A stretch of 64,000 nt of DNA. It comes from Vibrio hyugaensis (GTDB taxonomy: Bacteria; Pseudomonadota; Gammaproteobacteria; Enterobacterales; Vibrionaceae). The notes under the pieces were generated by a model. The model was given only the letters and a program-made list of their open reading frames with translations. It did no database searches and was not told where the DNA came from. The DNA lies in assembly GCF_002906655.1 (NCBI RefSeq), contig NZ_CP025794.1:868001-932000 (forward strand), given 5' to 3'. Below, in pieces: positions 1 to 8,636 of this stretch; position 1 is the first letter of the stretch, and every line of letters starts with the position of its first letter. A program made the position numbers and the translations under genes.

Positions 1-319
1 CCGTATGGCCGTTATACTCTAACCCATTACTGTCATTTCGTACGCTGAAACTCATTTGTGTTGGTAACCCTTCCACACCTATCTCGTTCATCATTTGGAT
101 GAAATTAGGGTAAGTCCGGTCGTTGTAAACGATAAACCCAGTATCAATAGCGTAGTCTTTGCCAGCGACGTTCACATCGACAGTGGCGGTGTGTCCACCA
201 ATGTAGTCGTTGGCCTCAAATAACGTCACGTCATGTTCTTTGTGTAAGTAGTAACCGCAAGTCAGGCCAGAAATACCCGTTCCAATAATCGCGACTTTTT
301 TTCTTCCTACCGTGTTCAT
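1..319 (-). CDS. FAD/NAD(P)-binding oxidoreductase (COG2907-like), N-terminal part only
   Basis: The gene runs off the left edge, so only about 106 N-terminal residues are visible. Residues 8-30 form a Rossmann dinucleotide-binding motif (VAIIGTGISGLTCGYYL) followed by an acidic residue at the end of strand 2 (LFEAN) and the GGHTATV segment typical of flavin amine-oxidase-like proteins. In vibrios this family (COG2907) usually sits beside DUF1365 and cyclopropane-fatty-acid synthase genes, forming a membrane-lipid modification cluster. I infer the same here but those genes lie outside the window. It is co-directional with and 12 bases downstream of the SDR gene, so it is probably the third gene of one operon. 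Start chosen at the only plausible ATG, just after the SDR stop. Confidence 0.75.
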   Translation of the reverse strand, partial: MNTVGRKKVAIIGTGISGLTCGYYLHKEHDVTLFEANDYIGGHTATVDVNVAGKDYAIDTGFIVYNDRTYPNFIQMMNEIGVEGLPTQMSFSVRNDSNGLEYNGHT

Positions 320-331
320 GCTTCTTCCTTC

Positions 332-1057
332 TTATGATACGAGTTTTGCGGTGAGCCGAGCTTGCCAGCTGTATGGAAGCAACGAGATAAAACGTAATAT
401 TCCGGTGAATCTCGCTGGGAAATAAATATGGCTTTTGCCTGCATCCAATTGTTTTCTGATGGCTTCAGAAGCCTGATTGACCGAGATAATCATTGGCATA
501 TCAAACGTGTTTTTGTCTGTTAAAGGGGTCTCTACAAAGCCGGGAAATACGGTTACGACTTTGATGCCTTTCGCTTTCAAATCTACGGCAAGCGTGCGTG
601 CGAAATAACTGACAGCAGCTTTCGATGCTCCGTAGGCTTCAGCGCGAGGCAGCGCGATTTCAGAGGCAATAGAGCCGACGATCACAACACGGTGGCCACG
701 TTCGAATTGCGACTGGCACGCTTCGACACAATTCGCGACACCAACGACATTAACGTTCATAACACGCGCCATAAGTTGTGCATCTACCAAACCGTCATCC
801 ATATATTCACAGTCACCCGCATTAAACATCCATGTCTCGGGGGTAAACGGCAACGCATTGAGTGCGGTCTGTGTTTGTTCATAGTCAGTTATATCAAATC
901 GCAATGTAGCGATATTTTGAGATGAAGCTTCTAGCTCTGACAGAACCGCTTGATTCCGACCACAAGCGATCACCTTCCATCCAGCTAGGGCGTAATCGAG
1001 TGCGAGTTGTTTGCCGATACCCGACGTTGCTCCAGTTATCAAAACCGACTCTGTCAT
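332..1057 (-). CDS. Short-chain dehydrogenase/reductase
   Basis: A 241-residue classical SDR. It has the N-terminal cofactor motif TGATSGIG (residues 8-15), the NAG motif near residue 79, and the catalytic YGASK near residue 142, followed by a conserved PGFVETPL segment. Substrate is unknown. It lies between an NTF2-like gene, which it overlaps by four bases (ATGA), and the FAD oxidoreductase at the window edge, so the three are translationally coupled. In other vibrios this trio accompanies cyclopropane fatty acid and photolyase genes induced by light or singlet oxygen; that role is an inference from neighbourhood knowledge. Confidence 0.85.
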   Translation of the reverse strand: MTESVLITGATSGIGKQLALDYALAGWKVIACGRNQAVLSELEASSQNIATLRFDITDYEQTQTALNALPFTPETWMFNAGDCEYMDDGLVDAQLMARVMNVNVVGVANCVEACQSQFERGHRVVIVGSIASEIALPRAEAYGASKAAVSYFARTLAVDLKAKGIKVVTVFPGFVETPLTDKNTFDMPMIISVNQASEAIRKQLDAGKSHIYFPARFTGILRFISLLPYSWQARLTAKLVS

Positions 1058-1473
1058 TGCCCTAACCTCTGTTTAATGGTTCTCACTACTGACCCTAGCA
1101 AAGGTAAGTTTTCATAAAGCATCTCACCCAAATCGAAATAGTCTCGGTGATAAATAACCTGCCCCTCGCAAAATTTAAGATGCGATACGCCGTTAACAAG
1201 GATCGGGGCGCCTTTCTGCAACTTTGGATGCTGAAGATCCATCGTCCATGTCAAGAACCCAGTTTCTCCAACTTGTTGGTGATCATGAATAACAAAGTCG
1301 CAGCGTATTACATTGGAATATAGCGACTGAAAATAATCAGAAAGCGCAGGCCATCCCTCTAGGCGATGAGCAGCATCTTCAAACACCACATCCTGGTGGT
1401 ATACCCCTTCAAGCAAGTGCAAATTCGCTTTGCTCAACTTCTGATATATGTTGCCAACTGACTGAATGTCCAT
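1054..1473 (-). CDS. SnoaL/NTF2-like domain protein
   Basis: A 139-residue single-domain protein with the cone-shaped NTF2/SnoaL fold signature: an N-terminal helix (IYQKLSKANLHLL), then YHQDVVFEDAAHRLEGWPAL, then an FVIHDHQQVGETGFLTWTMDL strand region and a final HRDYFDLGEMLYENLP segment. Members bind or isomerise small hydrophobic molecules or act as accessory proteins; no specific reaction can be assigned. It is the first gene of the operon that continues with the SDR (four-base overlap) and the FAD oxidoreductase, and its promoter region carries two TTGTACA-type inverted repeats. Confidence 0.75.
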   Translation of the reverse strand: MDIQSVGNIYQKLSKANLHLLEGVYHQDVVFEDAAHRLEGWPALSDYFQSLYSNVIRCDFVIHDHQQVGETGFLTWTMDLQHPKLQKGAPILVNGVSHLKFCEGQVIYHRDYFDLGEMLYENLPLLGSVVRTIKQRLGQ

Positions 1474-1500
1474 TTCTATACTCCTACGCTACTTCAACAG

Positions 1501-1570
1501 TTGTACAAAATTATTATATGTACAAGATAGACCAAACAAGAAAAGTTGTACAAAAATATTTTTGTATAAC
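1501..1570 (-). promoter_or_regulatory. Two TTGTACA-type inverted repeats upstream of the NTF2/SDR/FAD operon
   Basis: Site 1 (1501-1525) is TTGTACA, 11 bases, TGTACAA. Site 2 (1545-1570) is a 26-bp near-perfect palindrome (GTTGTACAAAAAT and its complement with one mismatch). A TATAAT-like hexamer on the minus strand lies within site 1. MerR-family light regulators of the LitR/CarH type bind sites with TGTACA half sites, and this gene family is light-regulated in related bacteria; assignment to LitR is an inference, as no regulator gene is in view. Confidence 0.55.
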
Positions 1571-1625
1571 TTTGTTTCTGTAGAGTGATACGTGATGAAG
1601 TACGGTAGCGATCAACAGACACAAA

Positions 1626-1655
1626 AAAAGGCTTGGTTAAAAAACCAAGCCTTTT
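1626..1655. terminator. Bidirectional rho-independent terminator after htpX
   Basis: A 13-bp perfect stem (AAAAGGCTTGGTT with its complement) around an AAAA loop, with T-rich tails in both directions. It ends the htpX transcript (minus strand). Confidence 0.85.
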
Positions 1656-1695
1656 CATAGGATTAACTATTTATCTGCTGAATAATTACGAGCAG

Positions 1696-2565
1696 TTAGT
1701 ATTGTTGGCTACGAAGTGCAGCAATGCGCTTGTCTAGTGGTGGGTGGCTCATAAGAAGCTCTGTGATAGATTGCTTACCATTGATACCAAACGCCATCAT
1801 TGTGCCGTCTAGTTGAGATTCATGGCTCATCTTCAAGCGCTCAAGCGCAGCAATCATCTTCTCTTTACCGACCAATTGAGCAGCACCCGCATCAGCGTGG
1901 AATTCACGGTGACGGCTGTACCACATGGTTAGGAAGCTTGCTAGGAAACCGAATACCAGTTCTAGCACCATTGAAATACCAAAGTACACCATCATGTTAG
2001 TGCCTTGGCCTTCTTCATCATCATTAGATGCCACGATGTTTGCGATAAAGCGAGACAGGAAGATAACGAATGTATTCACCACGCCTTGCATCAATGTCAT
2101 GGTTACCATGTCGCCATTAGCAATGTGACTCACTTCGTGTGCCAATACTGCTTCAGCTTCATCACGCGTCATGTTGTGTAACAGACCAGTAGAAACCGCA
2201 ACCAGAGAGTCATCGCGCTTTGCGCCTGTCGCAAATGCGTTGATATCTGCAGCATCGTAAATTGCCACCGTTGGCATACCAATGCCCGCTTGTTGAGCTT
2301 GACGACCAACAGTTTCCAACAACCAATGCTCAGTCTCATTACGTGGGCTCTCGATGACCATACCGCCAACAGAACGTAGCGCCATGCCCTTCGACATCAT
2401 TAATGAGATAAACGCACCACCAAAGCCGAACACTGCGGCCATGACAAGTAGACCAGACAGACTGCCTGGTTGCATTCCAGTTACAGCGTAAACAATATTC
2501 AGAACAACACTAAGAACCAGCACAACGGCTAGGTTAGTTGCTAGGAATAACATAATTCGCTTCAT
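1696..2565 (-). CDS. htpX: HtpX membrane zinc metalloprotease
   Basis: A 289-residue M48-family inner-membrane protease that degrades misfolded membrane proteins alongside FtsH. Two N-terminal membrane segments (about residues 5-28 and 36-56) precede the zinc motif HEVSH at residues 143-147. Two further hydrophobic stretches follow (about 155-180 and 193-215), then the conserved [11 protein letters not shown] segment with the third zinc ligand. Length matches the gammaproteobacterial family. A good ribosome-binding site (CGGAGAAAAGTA) precedes the ATG, and a strong terminator follows. Usually induced by envelope or heat stress; a CTTGAAA-like hexamer occurs about 45 bases upstream, but I cannot support a full sigma-32 promoter. 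Confidence 0.95.
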   Translation of the reverse strand: MKRIMLFLATNLAVVLVLSVVLNIVYAVTGMQPGSLSGLLVMAAVFGFGGAFISLMMSKGMALRSVGGMVIESPRNETEHWLLETVGRQAQQAGIGMPTVAIYDAADINAFATGAKRDDSLVAVSTGLLHNMTRDEAEAVLAHEVSHIANGDMVTMTLMQGVVNTFVIFLSRFIANIVASNDDEEGQGTNMMVYFGISMVLELVFGFLASFLTMWYSRHREFHADAGAAQLVGKEKMIAALERLKMSHESQLDGTMMAFGINGKQSITELLMSHPPLDKRIAALRSQQY

Positions 2566-2954
2566 TACTTTTCTCCGAGGAAGCTTATCGTTTTTTAGAA
2601 CAGGTTGTTTTTCAAGACACCTATTTTTAAAACGGATTATTATAAGAACACCTTGTTATAAGAAACAGAACGCTACAAAAGGCATTTCTGCTTGGTTTTG
2701 TGTTCCGTTGCGTTATAGATATAGTCTATCCGCGATAAAAACAAGGTTAAGCAATAAATTGCAACATTTGTTTTCGAGACTGAAATAATACACACCTTTT
2801 TACACTCTTAAATCAGTACTTTATCGTCGGTATAGACTTTGGTCTTATTGTGCGACTTTCTGTACATGCTAAATTCGGGTCAGATGAACGAAACGGAGCA
2901 TGCTCTAAAGGACAATAAAGCAGCTCTAAACTTCCATGTCTTGAGGGAAAAATC
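2566..2954. other. Intergenic region between divergent htpX and the small ORF
   Basis: 389 bases, AT-rich. It holds the htpX ribosome-binding site and presumably two divergent promoters. A repeated decamer GTTATAAGAA-like element occurs near 2636-2665. No gene recognised. Confidence 0.5.
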
Positions 2955-3122
2955 ATGGTAGAAACTAACGACTATCAAATGGCTATCGATTTACTTTGCT
3001 GTCACCTAGGTATCTCAGAGGATGAGGCAAAACAGCAACTGGGTATTTCAACAGAAGCTCAAATGGCAAAACGTGTTTCTGAAACACAGTCGGCTTTGAT
3101 GGGTCTGAGCCAAGAAAAATAA
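2955..3122 (+). CDS. Small conserved-looking protein of 55 residues
   Basis: The ORF runs from ATG to TAA with a good ribosome-binding site (TTGAGGGAAAAATC) immediately upstream. The product is acidic and mostly helical in appearance, with a CC pair at residues 15-16 and a segment (LGISEDEAKQQLGIS) that looks like two short helices joined by a turn, so a small helix-turn-helix-like or UBA-like bundle is possible. No membrane segment or signal peptide. It has its own terminator region, now occupied by an insertion sequence. I do not recognise the family; function unknown. Confidence 0.65.
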   Translation: MVETNDYQMAIDLLCCHLGISEDEAKQQLGISTEAQMAKRVSETQSALMGLSQEK

Positions 3123-3169
3123 CCAGAATCTTTATTTGTTATTCAGACACAAAAATTTACATGAAAAAA

Positions 3170-3188
3170 GGGCTGCATGATGCAGCCC
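3170..3188 (+). repeat. Left target repeat of the IS1182-type element (palindromic terminator stem)
   Basis: GGGCTGCATGATGCAGCCC, identical to 4784-4802 at the other end of the element (21 bases if the flanking A and T are counted). It is itself a 9-bp palindrome and before insertion was the stem of a terminator with A6 on the left and TTTT on the right. Confidence 0.85.
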
Positions 3189-3201
3189 TCAGATTGATGA
3201 C

Positions 3202-3233
3202 GAACCCCACCTTTTTCGGTGGGGTTCTTTTTT
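3202..3233 (+). terminator. Terminator inside the left end of the IS1182-type element
   Basis: Stem GAACCCCACC/GGTGGGGTTC with loop TTTTTC and a T6 tail. It would end transcripts entering from the small ORF side. Confidence 0.8.
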
Positions 3234-3269
3234 ATAAGCGACCGTAGGTCGCGATCGCGATATTTTTCG

Positions 3270-4706
3270 CTATACCAGATTTAATCTGTTCCAACTCTTA
3301 AACAAGTATTTAGAAGCTAATATTTGTCTTATTTGAGCCATATTGAACCCCATTTTTTGTAAATAACTCATTACTAGAGCTATCTTCTTGATGTTTTGAG
3401 CTGCGGCAGCTAACCAACACTGCATTTGCACTTTGCTTAGCCCACGGAAGCGGGCATAACGGTGCCCATGGTGCTGCTTAGCATCAGCGAAGCTTCTTTC
3501 TACCGTCTCACTTCTTCGTCTATACGTCTTCTTCCCATAGGGAGAGAGCCGCATTTGGTTCGCTCTCTCCACTGCATCTGTATAGATGTGTCTGGTGATG
3601 ACTTTCTTCATGTTTTTACTTTGAGTACAGTCATTTCGCATTGGGCAGAGCACGCATTCTTTCGGGTCTGAGTGATACTCTCTATAAGCATCTCGTGACG
3701 TCGTTTTGTAGATAAGCGTTTGCCCATTTGGACATCGATAACTGTCACTCTCTTTGTGGTAGATAAAGTGCTTCTTCTTGAACGTGTTCTTTGTTCTTGA
3801 TGGCCTACGGTAGCCGAACACACCTAAGATATTTCGGCGCTCTAATGACTCTGCCACGGGAGCGGTAAAATAGCCGGCATCGAGACCAACAGCTATAGGG
3901 TTAAGGTTGAACTGCTCTAGCGTGTAGTCCAGTCGTTCAATATAGGGTTGAGAGTCATTGATATTACCTGCCGTCGCATGAGTGTCGACGATGATCCCAT
4001 GCAGACCATCGACGGTACGATGGTCAAGGTAGAAGAAGCCTTGTGGTTTATTGTCTCTCGTCATAAAACCACTTTCTGGGTCTGTAGTACTGACTTTCGT
4101 ATTCTTTGTTTTAGGCTCGGATACTCGTGCCTTAAGCGACTTCTTTCCTTCTCGTTCTCGGTCTAATGCAACGTCTTCATCAAGCATGTCGAGGTAAGCA
4201 CTGGCTCGAACGTCTCTGACCTCATTGGTGTGTTTATTTTTGTTAGCGTTTGCTTTGAGGTGAGTGCTGTCGGTAAAGAGTTGCTGCCCAGCGACCAAGC
4301 CTTTGGCCATAGCCTGCTCAACGATGTTGATAAAGATACGTTCGAATACGTCGGTATTATTGAAGCGGCGAATACGGTTTTGGCTCAGTGTTGAAGCATG
4401 GATAACCTTCTCCGTTAACGACATGCGCAAGAACCAACGATAGGCTACATTGACTTCAATCTCTTTAACGAGCTGTCGCTCGCTTTTGATTCCGAAGAGG
4501 TAGCCAATAAAAATGATTTTGAAAAGTCGAACAGGGTCAACAGGTGGTCGACCGTTATCTTGACAATAGAGGTGAGCGACTTGGTCCCGGATAAATTCGA
4601 AGTCTATGGCTTTATCAATTTTGCGGACTAAATGGTCTTTAGGAACTAACTGCTCCATCGTCACCATTTCAAATTCGTATTGTTGAGGAGAAGGATCTTG
4701 TAGCAT
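3270..4706 (-). CDS. IS1182-family transposase
   Basis: 478 residues. The N-terminal third matches the DUF772-type region (LVRKIDKAIDFEFIRDQ, then PPVDPVRLFKIIFIGYLFGI). The DDE catalytic core follows: FTDSTHLKANANK supplies the first acidic residue, VGLDAGYFTA the second, and the ETVERSFADAKQHHGH region the glutamate. A cysteine cluster (CVLCPMRNDC) lies between, as in other members. No interruption is seen, so the element may be active. It is the only gene of the element. Confidence 0.93.
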   Translation of the reverse strand: MLQDPSPQQYEFEMVTMEQLVPKDHLVRKIDKAIDFEFIRDQVAHLYCQDNGRPPVDPVRLFKIIFIGYLFGIKSERQLVKEIEVNVAYRWFLRMSLTEKVIHASTLSQNRIRRFNNTDVFERIFINIVEQAMAKGLVAGQQLFTDSTHLKANANKNKHTNEVRDVRASAYLDMLDEDVALDREREGKKSLKARVSEPKTKNTKVSTTDPESGFMTRDNKPQGFFYLDHRTVDGLHGIIVDTHATAGNINDSQPYIERLDYTLEQFNLNPIAVGLDAGYFTAPVAESLERRNILGVFGYRRPSRTKNTFKKKHFIYHKESDSYRCPNGQTLIYKTTSRDAYREYHSDPKECVLCPMRNDCTQSKNMKKVITRHIYTDAVERANQMRLSPYGKKTYRRRSETVERSFADAKQHHGHRYARFRGLSKVQMQCWLAAAAQNIKKIALVMSYLQKMGFNMAQIRQILASKYLFKSWNRLNLV

Positions 4707-4742
4707 ATTGGAGTATCCATTTTTCGATACCCCTATTAGATC

Positions 4743-4770
4743 AAAGGTCTAGCCTGATGGCTAGACCTTT
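4743..4770 (-). terminator. Hairpin inside the right end of the IS1182-type element
   Basis: Perfect 12-bp stem AAAGGTCTAGCC with loop TGAT. It lies between bioD and the transposase start, read on the minus strand; the following tail is only weakly T-rich. It may limit read-through from bioD into the transposase. Confidence 0.55.
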
Positions 4771-4783
4771 GTCAGCAGTCTGA

Positions 4784-4802
4784 GGGCTGCATGATGCAGC
4801 CC
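4784..4802 (-). repeat. Right target repeat of the IS1182-type element (bioD-side terminator stem)
   Basis: Identical to 3170-3188. In the bioD direction the stem is intact but its original T6 tail now lies on the far side of the element. Confidence 0.85.
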
Positions 4803-4829
4803 TTTTGATTTCTGATAAAAAGTCAGCAG

Positions 4830-5513
4830 TTAAACGTTCAGTAACGGGTCCACGTTGATGTATTTGCCCAACTCTTTACGTTTTGCACTCGGGATATAAG
4901 GGATCTCACCGAGTTTTGGTGCATCTAGGCGTTCTTCAAGCATATCAATGATTTCTGCGTAGTGCTCAGTGCCCGGATTTACTCGGTTTGCCACCCAACC
5001 TACGAGATTCAAACCATCCGCTTTGATGATCTCAGCAGTGAGCAAAGCATGGCTCAAACAGCCCAGTTTAATACCGACAACCAATACAACTGGCAACTGC
5101 TCTTGCTGTACCCAAGTCGACAAGCTATCTGTATCAGACACAGGAACACGCCAACCACCAGCCCCTTCCACAAGAACAATGTCTGATTGCTCTTTGTGTT
5201 GAGCCAATTTTTCACTCAATACTTCGTACTTAATTTCTACATGTTCATGCTTTGCGGCGATGTGAGGAGAAGCTGGCAATTCCAAAGCGTATGGGTTTAC
5301 ATCATCGTACGCGATATCTAGCGTTGCCGCTTTTTGCAAATGCAACGCATCAGAATTACGCCAACCTTGCTCAGTTTTATCGCTTCCTGCTGCCACTGGT
5401 TTATAACCAATGGTATTTAGCCCTTTTGCCGCTAATGCTTGCAGAATGGCTTTAGACGCTACGGTTTTGCCTACATCAGTATCCGTACCAGCAATAAAAA
5501 AAGCATCAATCAT
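4830..5513 (-). CDS. bioD: Dethiobiotin synthetase BioD
   Basis: ATP-dependent ring closure of DAPA with CO2 to dethiobiotin. 227 residues with the P-loop GTDTDVGKT at residues 9-17, the conserved YKPVAAGSD stretch, and the [10 protein letters not shown] motif near residue 115. The ATG at 5513 is preferred over an upstream in-frame start because it overlaps the bioC stop as ATGA, giving translational coupling, and leaves the family-standard N-terminus ([13 protein letters not shown]). It is the last gene of bioBFCD. Its terminator has been split by the IS1182-type insertion. Confidence 0.95.
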   Translation of the reverse strand: MIDAFFIAGTDTDVGKTVASKAILQALAAKGLNTIGYKPVAAGSDKTEQGWRNSDALHLQKAATLDIAYDDVNPYALELPASPHIAAKHEHVEIKYEVLSEKLAQHKEQSDIVLVEGAGGWRVPVSDTDSLSTWVQQEQLPVVLVVGIKLGCLSHALLTAEIIKADGLNLVGWVANRVNPGTEHYAEIIDMLEERLDAPKLGEIPYIPSAKRKELGKYINVDPLLNV

Positions 5514-6316
5514 AGATGTATTACTCCAAAACAAACCTGATAACTTGCAGGTAGAAGACCTTGATCATTTCTAAATGCTTGGTACGCGCCCTCAACTTGC
5601 AACAAAGTGCGACGGCTCGTTAGGCCATGTGAGCGCCCGCTTACGTGATTTGCACCAATGCCTTTGAGATCACGCATGACAGAAAACGCTGAATCGTACC
5701 AAACTGTGATGGGGGTCAAGTCTAGATGATGGTTGTGGCACCAAGATTGCGCTAACGCAATTTTTACCTGATTGTGGGTAATAAAGTTATTCACGTGTTG
5801 ATATGCATCAATTTTTGACCACGATTCGCGCAACTCATACAGAGAGCCATCCATTAGTGTCGAAAAGCAGCCAGTGCCTCCCTTTTTTAACACACGACGA
5901 ATTTCTCTAAGTGGGTAACTGAGATCCGCACACCACTGCAATGCCAAGCTGGAGAAAACATAATCAAAACTATCGTCCTCAAAAGACAAATTTTCAGCAT
6001 CAGCTAACTGGTACTGCATTCGGTGTGCACCACAACGCTGCTTCGCTTTATCTAACATAGCTTGTGAGATATCACCACAAACCACTTCGGCGCCACGTTG
6101 TTGGAGCAGTTGAGAGAAGTAGCCCGTACCACACCCCAAGTCTAAGACTCGTTTATTGGTTAAGTCGTCAGGCAGTTTTTGTAATAGCCTTTGTCCCACA
6201 TCACGTTGAAACGCGGCATGCCGGTCGTAGGTATCTGCTGCTTTGCCAAAAGACGACGCTATCGCCTCTTTATCTTGAAGGAAATTGTCTAACGCAACGT
6301 GCTCTGCATTATCCAT
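5510..6316 (-). CDS. bioC: Malonyl-ACP O-methyltransferase BioC
   Basis: 268 residues. SAM-dependent methylation of malonyl-ACP to start pimelate-moiety synthesis. Motif I of class I methyltransferases, [15 protein letters not shown], is at about residues 58-72, with CGDISQAML and [24 protein letters not shown] following. An N-terminal [19 protein letters not shown] segment is diagnostic of BioC. The start overlaps the bioF stop by one base (TAATG). No BioH is in the window. Confidence 0.95.
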   Translation of the reverse strand: MDNAEHVALDNFLQDKEAIASSFGKAADTYDRHAAFQRDVGQRLLQKLPDDLTNKRVLDLGCGTGYFSQLLQQRGAEVVCGDISQAMLDKAKQRCGAHRMQYQLADAENLSFEDDSFDYVFSSLALQWCADLSYPLREIRRVLKKGGTGCFSTLMDGSLYELRESWSKIDAYQHVNNFITHNQVKIALAQSWCHNHHLDLTPITVWYDSAFSVMRDLKGIGANHVSGRSHGLTSRRTLLQVEGAYQAFRNDQGLLPASYQVCFGVIHL

Positions 6317-7467
6317 TACTGCGCTCCTAATGCTTGCTTCAGTGCCATTGAAAGCGTTTGTATTTGTTCTTTAGTGTGATTGGCCGTCAGTGTAATTCGG
6401 AGTCGTGAGGTCCCTTTCGGAACCGTTGGTGGGCGAATCGCGCTCACCCAAATACCGTTTTGACGACAAGCGCTTGCAACCTGTAAGGCCAGTTCCGATT
6501 CACCAATCATAAATGGCTTAATCGAAGTTTGCGTTTCGACAAAACCGTCGAGATCGTTGAAGCTATCTCGATAAACTTCACTAAGCTCTGTAAGCTTTTC
6601 ACGTCGCCAAGACTGCTCTTGAACCATCGAGACAGCATGTGTCAGCGCGTAGGCTTGTGCTGGAGGCATCGCCGTGGAATACACATGGTGACGAGCAAAC
6701 TGAGTTAAAAAGTCTCCCGTTGCGTGATCACATAGAATGGCAGCGCCAGACATTCCAAATGCTTTGCCGAAGGTAACGATCAATATCTCGGGCTTAACCA
6801 TCGCCAATTCGCAAGAACCACCACCAGACTCACCAAGAACACCAATGCCATGAGCGTCGTCTACGGCAAGCCATGCATCATAGTTCCCAGTGACTTCAGC
6901 AATATTCGCAAGCGGTGCACAATCGCCGTCCATGCTGAATACCCCTTCGGTCACCACAAGGTTGTTATCTTCACCGCTTATGAGTGATGAAAGGTGCTCG
7001 ATGTCATTGTGCTTGAAGCGCTTCATCTTAGCCGGTGACAACGCCCCCGCTTCCATCAATGAAGCATGATTCAAACGGTCTTGAATGAGTACGTCTGATT
7101 TTTCTAGTAAGGTAAACAACAAGGCTTGATTAGCACTGAATCCCGAACTAAACAGAATTGCTCTGTCGTAGCCCAACCATTCGGTCAGTGCGGCCTCTAA
7201 ATTGCTGTGTGCTGCACTAAAGCCAGTGACCATTGGTGATGCCCCACTGCCACTGCCGTATACACTTAAACCTTGCTGCCATGCACGAACGAGCGCTTGG
7301 TCATTGGCCAAGCCCAAATAATCATTACTTGAGAAATTAATGTAGCGTCTGCCTTCGTGTTCTAAAACGGACTGGTTACCGGCAAACACCACATTCATAG
7401 AACGATTCAACCCTTGCGTTTTACGCTCAGCAAGGGCGGACTCGATACGAGATTTAAACGCTGGCAT
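6316..7467 (-). CDS. bioF: 8-amino-7-oxononanoate synthase BioF
   Basis: PLP-dependent condensation of pimeloyl-ACP with alanine. 383 residues from the chosen ATG. Visible: SSNDYLGLA, the [10 protein letters not shown] motif, and the PLP lysine in [13 protein letters not shown] take the ATG at 7467 (MPAFKSRI), which lies inside the last codons of bioB (14-base overlap) and gives the usual N-terminus; an in-frame start at 7503 would add 12 atypical residues and a longer overlap. Confidence 0.93.
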   Translation of the reverse strand: MPAFKSRIESALAERKTQGLNRSMNVVFAGNQSVLEHEGRRYINFSSNDYLGLANDQALVRAWQQGLSVYGSGSGASPMVTGFSAAHSNLEAALTEWLGYDRAILFSSGFSANQALLFTLLEKSDVLIQDRLNHASLMEAGALSPAKMKRFKHNDIEHLSSLISGEDNNLVVTEGVFSMDGDCAPLANIAEVTGNYDAWLAVDDAHGIGVLGESGGGSCELAMVKPEILIVTFGKAFGMSGAAILCDHATGDFLTQFARHHVYSTAMPPAQAYALTHAVSMVQEQSWRREKLTELSEVYRDSFNDLDGFVETQTSIKPFMIGESELALQVASACRQNGIWVSAIRPPTVPKGTSRLRITLTANHTKEQIQTLSMALKQALGAQ

Positions 7468-8506
7468 CGTAGAAAAGGTCGTCTTTTGTTGGACGTGCAG
7501 CAACGCGCTCTACGACGCGATCCAGCAACTCGTTTTCTTCGATTTCATCAGGTTTTTGAGACACCTCTTGGCTGTTGATGCCGAGCTTGTTAAACAGCAT
7601 CATGTCCTTGTCTTCAGAAGGGTTTGGCGTGGTCAGAAGTTTGCAGCCATAGAAGACGGAGTTTGCACCAGCCATAAAGCACAGCGCTTGCATCTGCTCG
7701 TTCATATCTTCACGGCCAGCCGATAAACGAACCGCAGACATAGGCATCATAATGCGGGCAATTGCTATCAAACGAATAAAGTCAAAGGGCTCAACGTCAT
7801 CCACTTCTTCCAGTGGTGTGCCCTTCACCTTCACGAGCATGTTGATTGGCACGCTTTCCGGATGTGTTGGTAAGTTAGCCAGTTCCACAAACAAACCTGC
7901 TCGGTCATTGGCACTTTCGCCCATGCCGATAATGCCACCAGAACAGATCTTCATTCCGGCATCACGTACGTGAGACAGGGTATCTAAACGGTCTTGGTAA
8001 GTACGTGTGGTAATGATGTTGCCGTAAAACTCAGGTGAGGTATCAAGGTTGTGGTTATAGTAATCCAGACCAGCGGTTGCCAGTTGCTTAGCTTGATCTG
8101 GCGTTAACATTCCAAGCGTCATACACGTTTCTAGACCCATGCCCTTCACACCTTTGATCATGTCGGTCAAATGCGGCATGTCACGCTCTTTCGGGTTTTT
8201 CCATGCTGCGCCCATACAAAATCGGGTTGAGCCAGCGTTTTTCGCTTTTTGTGCAGCATCGAGTACACGTTCAACTTCCATCAGACGCTCTTTTTCGATG
8301 TCTGTGGTGTAACGAGCACTCTGAGGACAGTACTTACAATCTTCTGGACAAGCACCTGTCTTAATCGACAGAAGCGTGCTTACTTGAACATGGTTGGTTT
8401 GTTGATATTGACGATGTACAAGCTGCGCTTCGAATAGGAGATCCATGAATGGTTTTTCCATGAGATCGCGCACTTCAGCATGCGTCCAGTTATGACGAAC
8501 TTCCAC
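7454..8506 (-). CDS. bioB: Biotin synthase BioB
   Basis: Radical-SAM enzyme inserting sulfur into dethiobiotin. 350 residues. The radical-SAM cysteines are in [10 protein letters not shown] (CxxxCxxC), and the [2Fe-2S] ligands include the cysteines of [16 protein letters not shown] and KICSGG. The start is a GTG at 8506 (VEVRHNW), supported by a ribosome-binding site AAAGGA six bases upstream and by family length; the ATG six codons further upstream lacks such a site. First gene of bioBFCD, transcribed away from bioA. Confidence 0.95.
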   Translation of the reverse strand: MEVRHNWTHAEVRDLMEKPFMDLLFEAQLVHRQYQQTNHVQVSTLLSIKTGACPEDCKYCPQSARYTTDIEKERLMEVERVLDAAQKAKNAGSTRFCMGAAWKNPKERDMPHLTDMIKGVKGMGLETCMTLGMLTPDQAKQLATAGLDYYNHNLDTSPEFYGNIITTRTYQDRLDTLSHVRDAGMKICSGGIIGMGESANDRAGLFVELANLPTHPESVPINMLVKVKGTPLEEVDDVEPFDFIRLIAIARIMMPMSAVRLSAGREDMNEQMQALCFMAGANSVFYGCKLLTTPNPSEDKDMMLFNKLGINSQEVSQKPDEIEENELLDRVVERVAARPTKDDLFYDASV

Positions 8507-8530
8507 GTGTATTCCTTTAGTCACTTTTGT

Positions 8531-8577
8531 TGTTGTGTTGACAGTCTACTGAGTCTCGATAAACTGTCAACACAACA
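8531..8577. promoter_or_regulatory. BirA operator and face-to-face bio promoters
   Basis: A perfect 15-bp inverted repeat (TGTTGTGTTGACAGT at 8531-8545 and its complement at 8563-8577) separated by 17 bases. Each arm holds a TTGACA -35 hexamer, and the opposite arm holds the matching -10-like hexamer (TAAACT for bioA, TAGACT for bioB; 16-base spacers). The converging geometry is that of the E. coli bio operator, where BirA bound to biotinoyl-AMP blocks both promoters. BirA binding is inferred. Confidence 0.9.
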
Positions 8578-8636
8578 CAAAAGAACAAAGTTTACATCTG
8601 TTTATTTTTTAATCTCAATTATTATTGGAATCGCAC

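Larger units (their letters stand above)
3189..4783 (-). mobile_element. IS1182-family insertion sequence, complete
   Basis: About 1595 bp with one transposase gene (minus strand). The ends match as imperfect inverted repeats: TCAGATTGATGAC at the left and, on the complement, TCAGACTGCTGAC at the right. It is flanked by identical copies of a 19-21 bp palindrome, so the target was a bidirectional terminator between the small ORF at 2955 and bioD. Inside the left end a stem of 10 bp with a T6 tail (3202-3233) terminates plus-strand transcription; inside the right end a 12-bp hairpin (4743-4770) faces bioD. The exact base where the element starts is ambiguous by one or two positions. Confidence 0.85.

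Noticed and set aside
2590..2640. Sigma-32 promoter for htpX.
   Set aside because: A CTTGAAA-like hexamer is present but no CCCCAT-type -10 at proper spacing.
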